The notes beneath the pieces are model-generated. The model ran no database searches and had not been told where the DNA came from. It worked only from the letters and a program-made list of their open reading frames with translations. DNA of 64,000 nucleotides from the NCBI RefSeq assembly GCF_900129555.1, contig NZ_FQWC01000001.1, forward strand, positions 124,001-188,000, written 5' to 3'. Origin of the DNA: Flavobacterium defluvii. Its GTDB lineage: Bacteria > Bacteroidota > Bacteroidia > Flavobacteriales > Flavobacteriaceae. The position numbers and the translations under genes were made by a program. Of the stretch, positions 10,255 through 18,891 are shown piece by piece. Numbering within the stretch: position 1 is the first letter of the stretch; each line of letters opens with the position of its first letter.

Positions 10255-12260
10255 GATAATTCTAATACTATTGTTGTGTTTTTAATTATTGCTTGTCCCG
10301 CCTGAATCGATTGATTCTTTACTTTTCCAAATCCGTTTATTTTTACTTTTAAACCTAAATTTTCAAGCAAAGCAACGGCGTCCATCCCCGGCATTCCTTT
10401 TAAATTCGGAATTTGATTTAATTTTTTGTTTGATTCTTTATCAAACTTGTCATAACTGATTTCCTGTTTTGGAATTTTAGAATCCAGTTGTTTAATTTTA
10501 TTTGTCGAAGGTGCATCAGTAAAAATCTTTTGGGCGATTCTTTTAAAGACCGGCCCCGCAACATCTGCTCCGTAATAATTATTTTTTGATGTATTTGGTT
10601 TATGAACTACCACAATACAAGAATATTTTGGATGGTCTGCCGGAAAATATCCAACGAAAGATGATGCATAATACAAGGCAGATTTGCCTTCTTTTCCTCC
10701 ATAATTCATCTGAGCCGTTCCGGTTTTACCTGCCATCGAAAAATCTTTCGAATACAATTTAGAACCTGTTCCTTTTTTTACCACATTGAGCAATACGGCT
10801 TTCACTTTCTTTAATGTTTCCGGAGAACAAACTCTTGGATTTATAACTTCAACATCAAATTTTTTGATTGTTTTATTCCATTCTTTAATTTCAGATACAA
10901 ATTGTGGTTTTACCATTACACCATCATTTGCAACCGAATTATAAAATGCCAAAGTCTGCATTGGAGTTACCGAAACTCCATATCCAAATGCCATCCACGG
11001 AAGTGAAACTCCTGACCAATGTTTGTCTTTTGGCTGCGGAATATATGGTCTTCCTTCTCCTTTAAAATGTAATCCTAATGTCTTATTTAATCCGTAACTA
11101 TTGATATGATTTACAAACTTAGACGGGTTATTTTTGTAATTGTCATAAACTGCCTGAACCATAACAGTGTTAGACGAAAGCTCAAATCCTCGTGCCAATG
11201 AAACTTTTCCATAACCTCCGTTATGTGAATCACGAACAGATCTTCCATAATATTTAACTACTCCATTATGGCTGTCATAAACAGTACTTGTATCTGCAAC
11301 TTTATCTTCTAAAATTGCCATCAAATCAACCAACTTAAAAGTTGATCCCGGTTCATGAGATTCTGCAATCGCATAATTTGTTGTTTCGTAATAGGAACCA
11401 TCTTCTGCTCTTCCTAAATTTGAAATTGCTTTTACATGACCGGTTTGCGTTTCCATTACTACCACACAACCGTGATCTGCTTCGTAATCTTCCAATTGTT
11501 TTAGCAAAGCATGGTGTGCAATATCCTGAATGAAGACGTCTATAGTTGAAATGACATCGTAACCGTCAATTGGATCTACTTCGTTTACATCGCGAATAGG
11601 CTTCCATTGTCCTTTTGCGATTTTTTGTTTTAGGATTTTACCGTCTTTTCCGTTTAAATAACTTTTAAATGCCCATTCAATTCCTTTTCCTACTTCAACT
11701 CCGGTTGCCGGATCAATACGATCGTAACCGATTGTTCTTTCTGCAATTTTCCCAATTGGATGTTTTCTAACGGTTTCCTGCTCAACAATAATTCCCCCTT
11801 TAAAAGCTCCTAGTTTGAATAATGGAAACCCTTTGATTTTCATATATTCGGTATAGCTTAAATTACGGGCAATCAAATAATAACGATTTTTATTAGCTCG
11901 TGCTTTCCTTAATTCTTTTTCGTAATAATCCGATGGTCTGTCTAAAACAGTTTCCAGAGAATCTGATAATTGTTTTACATATTTTTCAAAAGTTTCTGTT
12001 TTTGGCGCTTTTGCATCAAAACGAATTTCATAATTCGGAATTGATGTAGCCAGTAAACTTCCATCAGCAGAATAAATATTGCCTTTGTTTGCCGGAATTA
12101 CAAAATTTCTAACAGTACGCTGTTTTGCCAGTTTTCTGTAATAATCACCTTCAACCCATTGAATATTGGTTAACTTAACTACAATAGCAATTGCCATCAA
12201 AAAGATGAAAACTGCTACGAGGTAAATTCTGTAGGATATATGTTTATCGTCTACTGCCAT
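10251..12260 (-). CDS. ftsI: Septal transpeptidase (class B PBP3/FtsI) with PASTA domain
   Basis: This is a class B penicillin-binding protein that cross-links septal peptidoglycan as FtsW's partner. It has a short cytoplasmic N-terminus, one membrane anchor (about residues 11-30), a pedestal domain, and then a transpeptidase domain. The catalytic motifs are intact: STFK at 306-309 (Ser306 nucleophile), SSN at 362-364 and KTGT at 512-515. A C-terminal PASTA-like domain (about 610-669, beginning IPNLKGMPGMDAVALLE) is an add-on absent from E. coli FtsI but found in SpoVD-like proteins. It overlaps ftsL by 10 bp and murE by 4 bp. Confidence 0.95.
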   Translation of the reverse strand: MAVDDKHISYRIYLVAVFIFLMAIAIVVKLTNIQWVEGDYYRKLAKQRTVRNFVIPANKGNIYSADGSLLATSIPNYEIRFDAKAPKTETFEKYVKQLSDSLETVLDRPSDYYEKELRKARANKNRYYLIARNLSYTEYMKIKGFPLFKLGAFKGGIIVEQETVRKHPIGKIAERTIGYDRIDPATGVEVGKGIEWAFKSYLNGKDGKILKQKIAKGQWKPIRDVNEVDPIDGYDVISTIDVFIQDIAHHALLKQLEDYEADHGCVVVMETQTGHVKAISNLGRAEDGSYYETTNYAIAESHEPGSTFKLVDLMAILEDKVADTSTVYDSHNGVVKYYGRSVRDSHNGGYGKVSLARGFELSSNTVMVQAVYDNYKNNPSKFVNHINSYGLNKTLGLHFKGEGRPYIPQPKDKHWSGVSLPWMAFGYGVSVTPMQTLAFYNSVANDGVMVKPQFVSEIKEWNKTIKKFDVEVINPRVCSPETLKKVKAVLLNVVKKGTGSKLYSKDFSMAGKTGTAQMNYGGKEGKSALYYASSFVGYFPADHPKYSCIVVVHKPNTSKNNYYGADVAGPVFKRIAQKIFTDAPSTNKIKQLDSKIPKQEISYDKFDKESNKKLNQIPNLKGMPGMDAVALLENLGLKVKINGFGKVKNQSIQAGQAIIKNTTIVLELS

Positions 12261-12598
12261 ATTCTTTTAAAGAAACTTTTTTCTTCTTCTTTTTTAACTT
12301 CAATTTTTGTTGGAGGAACTGTCGATGGATAAATTTGCTTTTCGAGCATTTTATCTGATATCGTTGATTCCATTTTTAACTTCATCAGTTCTGAACGGCG
12401 ATCTACAAATTCAGATCGTAATTCTTTTACTTCATTATTTAATTTTGCGATTTCAAAAACCTTTTGTTCGTATCGCTGGGTATTGGCAATCATCAAAATA
12501 GCCAGCAGTATTATAAAAACAATGAACCGCCAGTTTTTTACTGCATCATCGTTTATCAGAAATCTTGCTTTTAATATGCTGAATACTCCACCTTTCAT
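12251..12598 (-). CDS. ftsL: FtsL-like divisome membrane protein
   Basis: This small 115-residue bitopic protein has one hydrophobic segment (about residues 23-40, WRFIVFIILLAILMIAN) followed by a periplasmic heptad-rich coiled coil (about 45-95). This is the FtsL architecture, and the position between rsmH and ftsI is where ftsL lies in division clusters. FtsL sequences are too divergent for motif support, so topology and synteny carry the call. The start lies 16 bp after the rsmH stop, and the end overlaps ftsI. Confidence 0.85.
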   Translation of the reverse strand: MKGGVFSILKARFLINDDAVKNWRFIVFIILLAILMIANTQRYEQKVFEIAKLNNEVKELRSEFVDRRSELMKLKMESTISDKMLEKQIYPSTVPPTKIEVKKEEEKSFFKRIWQ

Positions 12599-12614
12599 TT
12601 TCTACCTATATATA

Positions 12615-13523
12615 TTATATCTTTTCGGCAATTCTCAATTTTGCACTTCTTGCTCTGTTGTTGATTTTGATTTCTTCATCATCCGGAACAATCAGTTTTC
12701 CTATTGTTTTAAACGGTACTGAATAATTTCCAAAAAAATCTCTCTCTGGCTCTCCTTCAAACATTCCGTTTTTTATAAATCTTTTTACCAGCCTGTCTTC
12801 TAAAGAATGGTATGAGATTACTGAAAATCTTCCGCCCGGTTTTAAAATCTCTAACGACTGCTCAATAAACTCTTTTAAAACATCCATTTCCTGATTTACC
12901 TCAATTCGGATAGCCTGATAAATCTGAGCTAATATTTTATTTCGAACTTTCTCGGGCAGATATTTTTTTAAAACTTCTTTTAATTCATCAGTGGTTCTAA
13001 TTGGGTAATCTCTTCTTGCTTCAACAATTGTTCTTGCTAAAACCGGCGCATTTTTCAACTCCCCATAATCAAAAAAAACACGACGTAAATCCTGTTCTTC
13101 ATATTCGTTAACCACTCGATAAGCATTTAAATCATTTTTTTGACTCATCCGCATATCAAGCCCGGCATCGAATCGGGTTGAAAAACCTCTTTCGGGAACA
13201 TCAAACTGATGTGATGAAACCCCTAAATCTGCCAGAATTCCGTCAACTGCTTTTACACCATGAAAACGAAGAAATCTTTTTATGTATCTGAAATTCTCAT
13301 TAATCAGCGTAAATCTTTCATCCGGAAGTGCATTGGCAAGCGCATCTTCGTCCTGATCAAAAGCAAATAATTTCCCGTTTGGCCCTAATCTTCTTAAGAT
13401 CTCTTTCGAATGTCCACCGCCGCCAAACGTAACATCTACATAAATGCCGTCTGGCTTAATATCTAAACCATCAACTGTTGGATGAAGTAAAACCGGATTA
13501 TGATATTCCATTGTCGTCGTCAT
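12615..13523 (-). CDS. rsmH: 16S rRNA m4C1402 methyltransferase RsmH
   Basis: RsmH (MraW) N4-methylates C1402 of 16S rRNA using SAM. The 302-residue protein has the N-terminal HNPVLLHPTVDGL segment and the SAM-binding motif DVTFGGGGHSKEIL (about residues 29-42). The DLGVSSHQFD motif and the C-terminal SYHSLEDRLVKRF signature are also present. Its ATG at 13523 lies inside the mraZ coding region, a 26-bp overlap. A second in-frame ATG four codons later is an alternative start. Confidence 0.96.
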   Translation of the reverse strand: MTTTMEYHNPVLLHPTVDGLDIKPDGIYVDVTFGGGGHSKEILRRLGPNGKLFAFDQDEDALANALPDERFTLINENFRYIKRFLRFHGVKAVDGILADLGVSSHQFDVPERGFSTRFDAGLDMRMSQKNDLNAYRVVNEYEEQDLRRVFFDYGELKNAPVLARTIVEARRDYPIRTTDELKEVLKKYLPEKVRNKILAQIYQAIRIEVNQEMDVLKEFIEQSLEILKPGGRFSVISYHSLEDRLVKRFIKNGMFEGEPERDFFGNYSVPFKTIGKLIVPDDEEIKINNRARSAKLRIAEKI

Positions 13524-13971
13524 TAATATTTCCCATTACTTCTTCGGCTAAATCTGCAAAATCCATATCTTCGCCGCTTATTGATTTTTCGTATAAATCT
13601 TTATCCCAAATTTCCACAATATTAACCGCAGATGAGAATACAACATCTTTAGAAATACCTGAAAAAGTCACTAAATCTTTTGGAACCAGCAATCTTCCTA
13701 ATGCATCAATTTCTACCACTTTTACGCCGGCAGTAAATCTGCGAATGAAGTCATTGTTCTTTTTCACAAAACGATTCAACTTGTTAATTTTCGCCATCAT
13801 CAAATTCCATTCATCCATTGGATACAATTCCAGACATTGCTGAAAAACCGAGCGCTTCAGAACAAAACCATCCTGAAGAGATGAAGCCAACTGCTTTTTT
13901 AAAGGCGCAGGTATCATTAACCTCCCTTTTGCATCGACTTTACACTCATATGTTCCTACAATTGTATTCAA
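13498..13971 (-). CDS. mraZ: Transcriptional regulator MraZ
   Basis: MraZ is a ring-forming DNA-binding regulator of the division cluster it heads. The 157-residue protein shows two SpoVT/AbrB-type swapped-hairpin domains. One starts YECKVDAKGRLMIPAPLK (about residues 8-25) and the other centres on VEIDALGRLLVPKDLV (about 86-101), the usual MraZ pair. It is the first gene of the operon and probably autoregulates through the repeats just upstream. Bacteroidetes MraZ is commonly slightly longer than the 152-residue E. coli protein. Confidence 0.95.
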   Translation of the reverse strand: MNTIVGTYECKVDAKGRLMIPAPLKKQLASSLQDGFVLKRSVFQQCLELYPMDEWNLMMAKINKLNRFVKKNNDFIRRFTAGVKVVEIDALGRLLVPKDLVTFSGISKDVVFSSAVNIVEIWDKDLYEKSISGEDMDFADLAEEVMGNINDDDNGIS

Positions 13972-13997
13972 GAAAAACCACTTAACATGTTATACAG

Positions 13998-14041
13998 CAA
14001 AAATATAAAAAAAATTACCACATATTACCACAAAATACCAC
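13998..14041 (-). promoter_or_regulatory. mraZ promoter with triple GTGGT operator
   Basis: On the minus strand three GTGGT pentamers (complements at 14037-14041, 14027-14031 and 14017-14021) are spaced exactly 10 bp apart, one helical turn. A TATTTTTG -7 box follows (14005-13998) and the mraZ ATG lies 26 bp further on. E. coli MraZ binds TGGGN direct repeats with 5-nt spacers upstream of mraZ, so this GTGGT-N5 array is a good candidate MraZ operator. A fourth GTGGT lies upstream at 14069-14073, 32 bp (about three turns) away. Confidence 0.75.
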
Positions 14042-14314
14042 TTTGTTAATAAGTTTAAGCCATTTTCTACCACCTTACTTAATCATTAACAAATCAACAC
14101 TTTAGATATTAATCAGTTCAGCGATTAATTCTTTTAACAATTGCAAAAATTAAATAGTCTTTTCCTTAAAAAAGTAATTATAATGCAATGATTTTAACAT
14201 TTCTATATTATAACAAAAACCTTATTAAAAGCTGATTTTTAAACACTTATAAGTTCTACTAAAATTATGTAGTTAAAAAATGGCAACAAAAATTCATTTT
14301 TATTTATTAAACCC

Positions 14315-14322
14315 TATATTTG
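14315..14322 (+). promoter_or_regulatory. -7 promoter box for the hydrolase-engB pair
   Basis: TATATTTG matches the flavobacterial -7 consensus TAnnTTTG and ends 27 bp before the ATG at 14350. No clear -33 TTG is seen at the expected distance. Confidence 0.55.
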
Positions 14323-14349
14323 TCGAAATTGAAATTGGCATTAAACTAG

Positions 14350-15114
14350 ATGGACAAAAACTACAAAAAAGAAGGCAAATACAGCTATTTTGAAGCTGGA
14401 GAAGGAACCCCTATTGTAATTTTACACGGGTTAATGGGAGGCCTTAGTAACTTTGATGGTGTAGCAGAATATTTCCCAACAAAAGGATATAAAGTTGTTA
14501 TCCCGGATTTGCCAATCTATACACAAAGCATTTTAAAAACGAATGTAAAAAGTTTTGCAAAATACGTTAAGGACTTTATAACTTTTAAAGGATTTGACAA
14601 GGTTATTTTATTAGGAAATTCTCTAGGTGGACATATTGCATTGTATCACACAAAATTATATCCTGAAAAAGTAGCCGGACTTGTAATTACCGGAAGTTCT
14701 GGTCTTTATGAAAGCGCAATGGGTGACAGTTATCCAAGAAGAGGCGATTACGAATACATCAAAAAGAAAGCCGAAGAAGTGTTTTATGACCCTAAAATTG
14801 CTACTCCGGATCTTATTGACGAAGTATACGCAACTGCAAACGATCGTATCAAATTAATTAAAACCCTGACAATTGCCAAAAGTGCAATTCGTCATAATAT
14901 GGCCAAAGATTTGCCAAAAATGACAGTTGACACTTGTATTATCTGGGGAAAAAATGATGCGGTAACACCGCCAAATGTTGCCGAAGAATTCAACAATTTA
15001 TTGCCAAATTCAACTTTATATTGGATTGACAAATGTGGACACGCTGCTATGATGGAGCACCCTCAGGAGTTTAATGAAATTCTTGAGAAATGGCTTGTCG
15101 AAAAGAATTTATAG
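14350..15114 (+). CDS. Alpha/beta-fold hydrolase
   Basis: This 254-residue cytoplasmic protein (no signal peptide) has an alpha/beta hydrolase fold. The oxyanion region is ILHGLMGG (about residues 24-31), and the nucleophile elbow GNSLGGH puts the likely catalytic serine at residue 91. A candidate acid lies in NDAVTPP near residue 208, and a C-terminal histidine lies in DKCGHAAMMEHP. All triad members therefore appear present, but the substrate cannot be deduced. It is followed after 42 bp by engB on the same strand. Confidence 0.85.
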   Translation: MDKNYKKEGKYSYFEAGEGTPIVILHGLMGGLSNFDGVAEYFPTKGYKVVIPDLPIYTQSILKTNVKSFAKYVKDFITFKGFDKVILLGNSLGGHIALYHTKLYPEKVAGLVITGSSGLYESAMGDSYPRRGDYEYIKKKAEEVFYDPKIATPDLIDEVYATANDRIKLIKTLTIAKSAIRHNMAKDLPKMTVDTCIIWGKNDAVTPPNVAEEFNNLLPNSTLYWIDKCGHAAMMEHPQEFNEILEKWLVEKNL

Positions 15115-15156
15115 CATCTAACTTTCGATTTTAAGGAGGTTTTAAAACCAGAAAAC

Positions 15157-15789
15157 ATGAAAATTAATACCGCCGAATTTATTGTCAGTAATTCTGATGC
15201 ATCAAAATGCCCGAAAGATTTTCTGCCGGAATATGCATTTATAGGCAGATCAAACGTTGGTAAATCATCATTGATAAATATGATTACCAATCATAAAAAT
15301 TTAGCTAAAACATCTGGAAAACCAGGAAAAACACAACTTATAAATCACTTTAAAATCAATAACAATTGGTTTTTGGTCGATTTGCCCGGGTATGGTTATG
15401 CTAAAGTATCTAAAAAGACAAAATCAACATTTCAGAAATTTATTACTGATTATTTTGAAAACAGAGAACAGCTGGTATGCGCTTTTGTTTTGATTGATAT
15501 TCGTCATGAAGCTCAAAAAATCGACATTGAATTTATGTCGTATATGGGCGAAAGTGAAATTCCGTTTTGTATTATTTTTACAAAAGCAGACAAAATCAGC
15601 AGAGTAAAAGTTGATTCTCACATTGCTGCATATCGCAAACAAATGTATGCAAATAATTGGGCCGAAATGCCGCAGTATTTTGTAACCTCATCTACAGAAT
15701 CAATTGGAAAAGAAGAGCTTTTATCATATATAGATGAAGTAAATCAGGAAGTTTTTAAAAACAACAGTGGTTTTTTAAATTCAAATTAA
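15157..15789 (+). CDS. engB: Ribosome biogenesis GTPase YihA/EngB
   Basis: EngB (YsxC) is a small essential GTPase for 50S subunit assembly. The 210-residue protein has G1 GRSNVGKSS (residues 30-38), the G2 threonine region KPGKTQ, G3 DLPGYG (75-80) and G4 TKAD (about 141-144), all in order. The gene has an unusual leader: AAGGAGGT, a perfect anti-Shine-Dalgarno complement, at 15133-15140. It lies 16 nt before the ATG, which is longer than a working spacer. The start at 15157 is supported because the N-terminus matches the family length. Confidence 0.96.
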   Translation: MKINTAEFIVSNSDASKCPKDFLPEYAFIGRSNVGKSSLINMITNHKNLAKTSGKPGKTQLINHFKINNNWFLVDLPGYGYAKVSKKTKSTFQKFITDYFENREQLVCAFVLIDIRHEAQKIDIEFMSYMGESEIPFCIIFTKADKISRVKVDSHIAAYRKQMYANNWAEMPQYFVTSSTESIGKEELLSYIDEVNQEVFKNNSGFLNSN

Positions 15790-15830
15790 GAAGTTAAACT
15801 TCAAGAACAAAATTCCAGATTCAAAAAATA

Positions 15831-15874
15831 AAAAAATCCCAAATTTCAATGTCAAATGAAATTTGGGATTTTTT
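15831..15874. terminator. Bidirectional terminator between engB and gldC
   Basis: Arms 15831-15848 and 15857-15874 pair perfectly over 18 bp around an 8-nt loop. An A-run on the left and a T-run on the right let it serve both engB (plus) and gldC (minus). Confidence 0.9.
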
Positions 15875-15888
15875 ATTTAAAATTTTAA

Positions 15889-16224
15889 CTACTTCGTTAG
15901 TTCCAGCTTTTCTGCAAAGTAATCACAGAAATCCTTCATTGTATCTGACATTTTTTCGTCGTCTGTAGCACGTTTAAAAGTATCAGCCATGGCAACTAAA
16001 GTCTGATGGAAGAAAATTTTCATTTCATCTACCGGCATATCTTTTGTCCACAAATCAATACGCATAGTTTCTTGTGCTTTACTATCCCAAATAGATAGCA
16101 TGATAGCTTTTGCTTCTTCTTCAGTAACTCCGCCATCCTGAGCGCTCCATGATAATTTTTCCGGAACACGGTTTTCGTCTAACTCGACGTTGAATTTAAT
16201 TTCTGATTTTATTGTATTTGACAT
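15889..16224 (-). CDS. gldC: Gliding motility protein GldC
   Basis: GldC is a small protein needed for efficient gliding in Flavobacterium johnsoniae. This 111-residue protein has no signal peptide or membrane segment, and its sequence (SEIKFNVELDENRVPEKLSW, then WDSKAQETMRIDLWTKDMPV) is recognisable as the GldC family. Its ATG overlaps the gldB stop by one base (TAATG), so the two are translationally coupled as in other flavobacteria. The biochemical role is not established. Confidence 0.95.
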   Translation of the reverse strand: MSNTIKSEIKFNVELDENRVPEKLSWSAQDGGVTEEEAKAIMLSIWDSKAQETMRIDLWTKDMPVDEMKIFFHQTLVAMADTFKRATDDEKMSDTMKDFCDYFAEKLELTK

Positions 16225-17177
16225 TATTTCTTAGGTTTATATTTTGACTTTTCGAAAATTTCTTTCGCATTAATTTTTAATAATTCTGACAGCGATACGT
16301 TATTGTTTTTCATATACGAACGAACAATCTGCCAGCCAATCCACGCCCCAACTCTCCCTGGAGAATCGTTATCAATTTCTAAATAAAATTTAGAAAATGG
16401 AGCCGGTGCTATAAAACGAGTTGTTAATTTAGGATCTACACTGTATAACATTTCGTTTTCCAGAAAATATCGCCACATATAACTTTCGTTTTCTTCACAC
16501 CATTTTATCTGCTCTGGCGAATAACCCATTTTTTCTGCATCGGTATAATTTGGCAGCAGCAAATCCTTAGCATACAACTGTTTTCCTTCAAAAATCATTT
16601 GAGAAATTAAATTTTTATCAGGATATGCAGGAATATTACGGTAGGTAAAACTCGAAACTACATCTGGCATGATTTGTTTTTCTTCAAAATTGTATTTTAT
16701 ATAATTAGGAAACTCATAAAACTTATGATCTTTTCCTAGATATAGTTCAAGAGCGACAACCACAAGGCTGTCTGCATAAATCGCTTTTGCATTATAATCC
16801 ATCTCTCCAATTACAGTAATCACTTTTGGAATTTTAGTTTTTGGGAAATAATATTTAACGTGTTTAAAAAGCTCATTAAATTCTTCGCGAACCGGTTCAA
16901 AATTGCTGTATTTTTTTTGAACTTCATCATAAACTTCTCTCCAGATTGGTTCTTTCATTTTTTGAAGCCAGACATTATCGTCGTTTCCGGGAAAAAAGTA
17001 TGGATATTGTTTTTTTATTTTGGAAAGATCCTCAGGTTTAGTTTCAAAAAACGCTTTATCAAAACGTTCTACTTTAATATCAACCGGAATTTCTTCGACC
17101 TCTTTTTCAACCTTTGTTTTTTGGTCACAAGACAAAAAAAACAAGCACAGAACCACTACAAAGCGATACATTTTCAT
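16224..17177 (-). CDS. gldB: Gliding motility lipoprotein GldB
   Basis: GldB is a lipoprotein required for gliding motility in Flavobacterium. The 317-residue product starts with a short signal peptide ending in the lipobox LFFLSC, so Cys17 is the predicted lipidated residue. The rest is soluble and periplasm-facing, with family segments such as the VERFDKAFFE motif near residue 36. Its adjacency and one-base overlap with gldC support the call. A TATATTTG -7 box on the minus strand lies upstream at 17249-17242. Confidence 0.95.
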   Translation of the reverse strand: MKMYRFVVVLCLFFLSCDQKTKVEKEVEEIPVDIKVERFDKAFFETKPEDLSKIKKQYPYFFPGNDDNVWLQKMKEPIWREVYDEVQKKYSNFEPVREEFNELFKHVKYYFPKTKIPKVITVIGEMDYNAKAIYADSLVVVALELYLGKDHKFYEFPNYIKYNFEEKQIMPDVVSSFTYRNIPAYPDKNLISQMIFEGKQLYAKDLLLPNYTDAEKMGYSPEQIKWCEENESYMWRYFLENEMLYSVDPKLTTRFIAPAPFSKFYLEIDNDSPGRVGAWIGWQIVRSYMKNNNVSLSELLKINAKEIFEKSKYKPKK

Positions 17178-17241
17178 TTTATTTTATTTAGATTTGTGTT
17201 GCTGGATTATAAGTACTTTTTTACTTAGAAAAATAATTCTG

Positions 17242-17249
17242 CAAATATA
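17242..17249 (-). promoter_or_regulatory. -7 promoter box for gldB-gldC
   Basis: The minus strand reads TATATTTG, matching TAnnTTTG, 65 bp before the gldB start. It sits in the divergent gldB/nadE gap. Confidence 0.5.
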
Positions 17250-17278
17250 CATTCCTCCATCTTAAAACTTGAACTATT

Positions 17279-18085
17279 ATGGCTAAAAAAAGCACAATTC
17301 AAACAGAAAAAGTAAATACACATATTGTTGAATGGTTAAAAAATTATGCTGCTAATGCAAAAGTGAACGGTTTTGTAATCGGAATCTCAGGCGGAGTTGA
17401 CTCTGCAGTGACTTCTACGCTGTGTGCACAAACAGGTTTACAGGTTTTATGTGTCGAAATGCCGATTCATCAGGCTGAAAGTCAGGTATCAAGAGGAAGA
17501 GAACATATTGATCAATTAAAAAAACGTTTTCCAAATGTTTCGAGTGTACAAACAGATTTAACTGACACTTTTGAGGCTTTTAAGTCGTCTGTACCAACTT
17601 CAAAAGATTCAACAAAAGTTAATTTATCATTAGCCAATACAAGAGCGCGTTTAAGAATGACTTCTTTATACTATTTAGCTGGTATTCACGGGCTTTTAGT
17701 GGCCGGAACAGGAAATAAAGTAGAAGATTTTGGTGTTGGGTTCTATACAAAGTATGGTGATGGAGGTGTTGACTTGAGCCCAATTGCTGACTTAATGAAG
17801 TCGGATGTTTATGCTTTGGGAGAATATTTAACTATTCCAAATTCAATTTTAACAGCTGCTCCAACCGATGGACTTTTTGGTGACAACAGAACCGATGAGG
17901 ATCAATTAGGAGCTAGTTACGACGAGCTGGAATGGGCGATGAATGCCGCAGAGTCAGGAAAATCAGCGGATGACTTCAACGGGAGAGAAAAATCTGTCTT
18001 TGAAATTTATAAAAGATTAAACACCAGCAACAAGCATAAAATGGAAGCAATTCCGGTTTGTTTAATCCCAAAAACGTTAAAATAA
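17279..18085 (+). CDS. nadE: NAD+ synthetase, ammonia-dependent type
   Basis: NadE amidates nicotinic acid adenine dinucleotide to NAD+, the last step of NAD synthesis. The 268-residue protein has the ATP-pyrophosphatase P-loop SGGVDSA (residues 37-43), GTGNKVEDFGVGFYTKYGDGG, and LIPKTLK-type C-terminal sequence. There is no N-terminal glutaminase (nitrilase) domain, so it should use free ammonia. It is divergent from gldB across about 100 bp. Confidence 0.95.
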   Translation: MAKKSTIQTEKVNTHIVEWLKNYAANAKVNGFVIGISGGVDSAVTSTLCAQTGLQVLCVEMPIHQAESQVSRGREHIDQLKKRFPNVSSVQTDLTDTFEAFKSSVPTSKDSTKVNLSLANTRARLRMTSLYYLAGIHGLLVAGTGNKVEDFGVGFYTKYGDGGVDLSPIADLMKSDVYALGEYLTIPNSILTAAPTDGLFGDNRTDEDQLGASYDELEWAMNAAESGKSADDFNGREKSVFEIYKRLNTSNKHKMEAIPVCLIPKTLK

Positions 18086-18177
18086 AATTTTTAACATTTG
18101 TCAATATTTAATTACAGAATTTATTTATTAATTTTACAGTTCCAAAAACATGATAACAATTCTAAAAAGGTAAAATT

Positions 18178-18807
18178 ATGATTAAAGTATGTCTTGCAGA
18201 CAATCATCCTGTGACTCACTTTGGCGTTAAGTCTTATTTTAAAGACCACGATCAAATTTCAATTGTTGCCAACGTAGGCAATTTTTCAATGGTTAGAGAT
18301 ATTCTTCAAACGAAGGAAATCGATATTCTAATCTTAGATTTAGAATTAGAAGGTCTTTCAAGTATCTTCGAAGTAAAATCAATCTTGAAAAATTTCCCAA
18401 AGACAAAAATTGTAATTTTCAGTGACCTAGCTGAGCAAATGTATGCTCCAAATGCAATTAAAGCTGGAGTATCCGGGTATGTACACAAAACAGAAAAACT
18501 TGAAACTTTAGGTCTTTCTATTATTAAAGTACACGAAGGAAAAATTATCATCAACGAAACAGTTCGCAAAAACATGGCCCTTATTGCTAAACAAAGCAAG
18601 AGCGAACGTTTGTACAGAAAACTTTCTAACCGTGAAATCGAGGTTTTACGTTATTTAAGTGATGGTAAGAAAAACAATGAGATTTCTAAAATCTTAAATC
18701 TGAACGAAAAAACGATCAGTACTTACAAACTAAGATTATTAACTAAATTAAATGTTACTAATTTAGTTGACTTAGTAAACAAGGCTAAGACTTTAGAAAT
18801 TATTTAA
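18178..18807 (+). CDS. Orphan LuxR/NarL-type response regulator
   Basis: This 209-residue two-domain regulator has an N-terminal receiver domain with acidic pocket residue Asp8, a predicted phosphorylation site Asp54 (LILDLELEG) and a conserved lysine in VHKTEK. The C-terminal LuxR-type helix-turn-helix (about residues 143-205) includes LSNREIEVLRYLSDGKKNNEI and KTISTYK. No histidine kinase is adjacent, so partner and signal are unknown. A terminator hairpin follows directly, so the gene is monocistronic. Confidence 0.9.
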   Translation: MIKVCLADNHPVTHFGVKSYFKDHDQISIVANVGNFSMVRDILQTKEIDILILDLELEGLSSIFEVKSILKNFPKTKIVIFSDLAEQMYAPNAIKAGVSGYVHKTEKLETLGLSIIKVHEGKIIINETVRKNMALIAKQSKSERLYRKLSNREIEVLRYLSDGKKNNEISKILNLNEKTISTYKLRLLTKLNVTNLVDLVNKAKTLEII

Positions 18808-18849
18808 TTTGATGGGAATTTGATTTGCTTCGGCAGTCATCAACCATAA

Positions 18850-18886
18850 AAAAAGCTCTATATTGTTAATCAGTATAGAGCTTTTT
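18850..18886. terminator. Bidirectional terminator between response regulator and dnaG
   Basis: Arms 18850-18862 and 18874-18886 form a perfect 13-bp stem with an 11-nt loop, flanked by an A-run and a T-run. It serves both convergent genes. Confidence 0.88.
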
Positions 18887-18891
18887 GATTT

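Larger units (their letters stand above)
13972..14349. other. Divergent intergenic control region, mraZ / hydrolase
   Basis: This 378-bp, very AT-rich gap lies between the divergently transcribed division cluster and the alpha/beta hydrolase gene. It contains the MraZ-type operator and a -7 box for the minus strand near its left end, and a TATATTTG box for the plus strand near its right end. I see no ORF or structured RNA between them. Confidence 0.7.
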
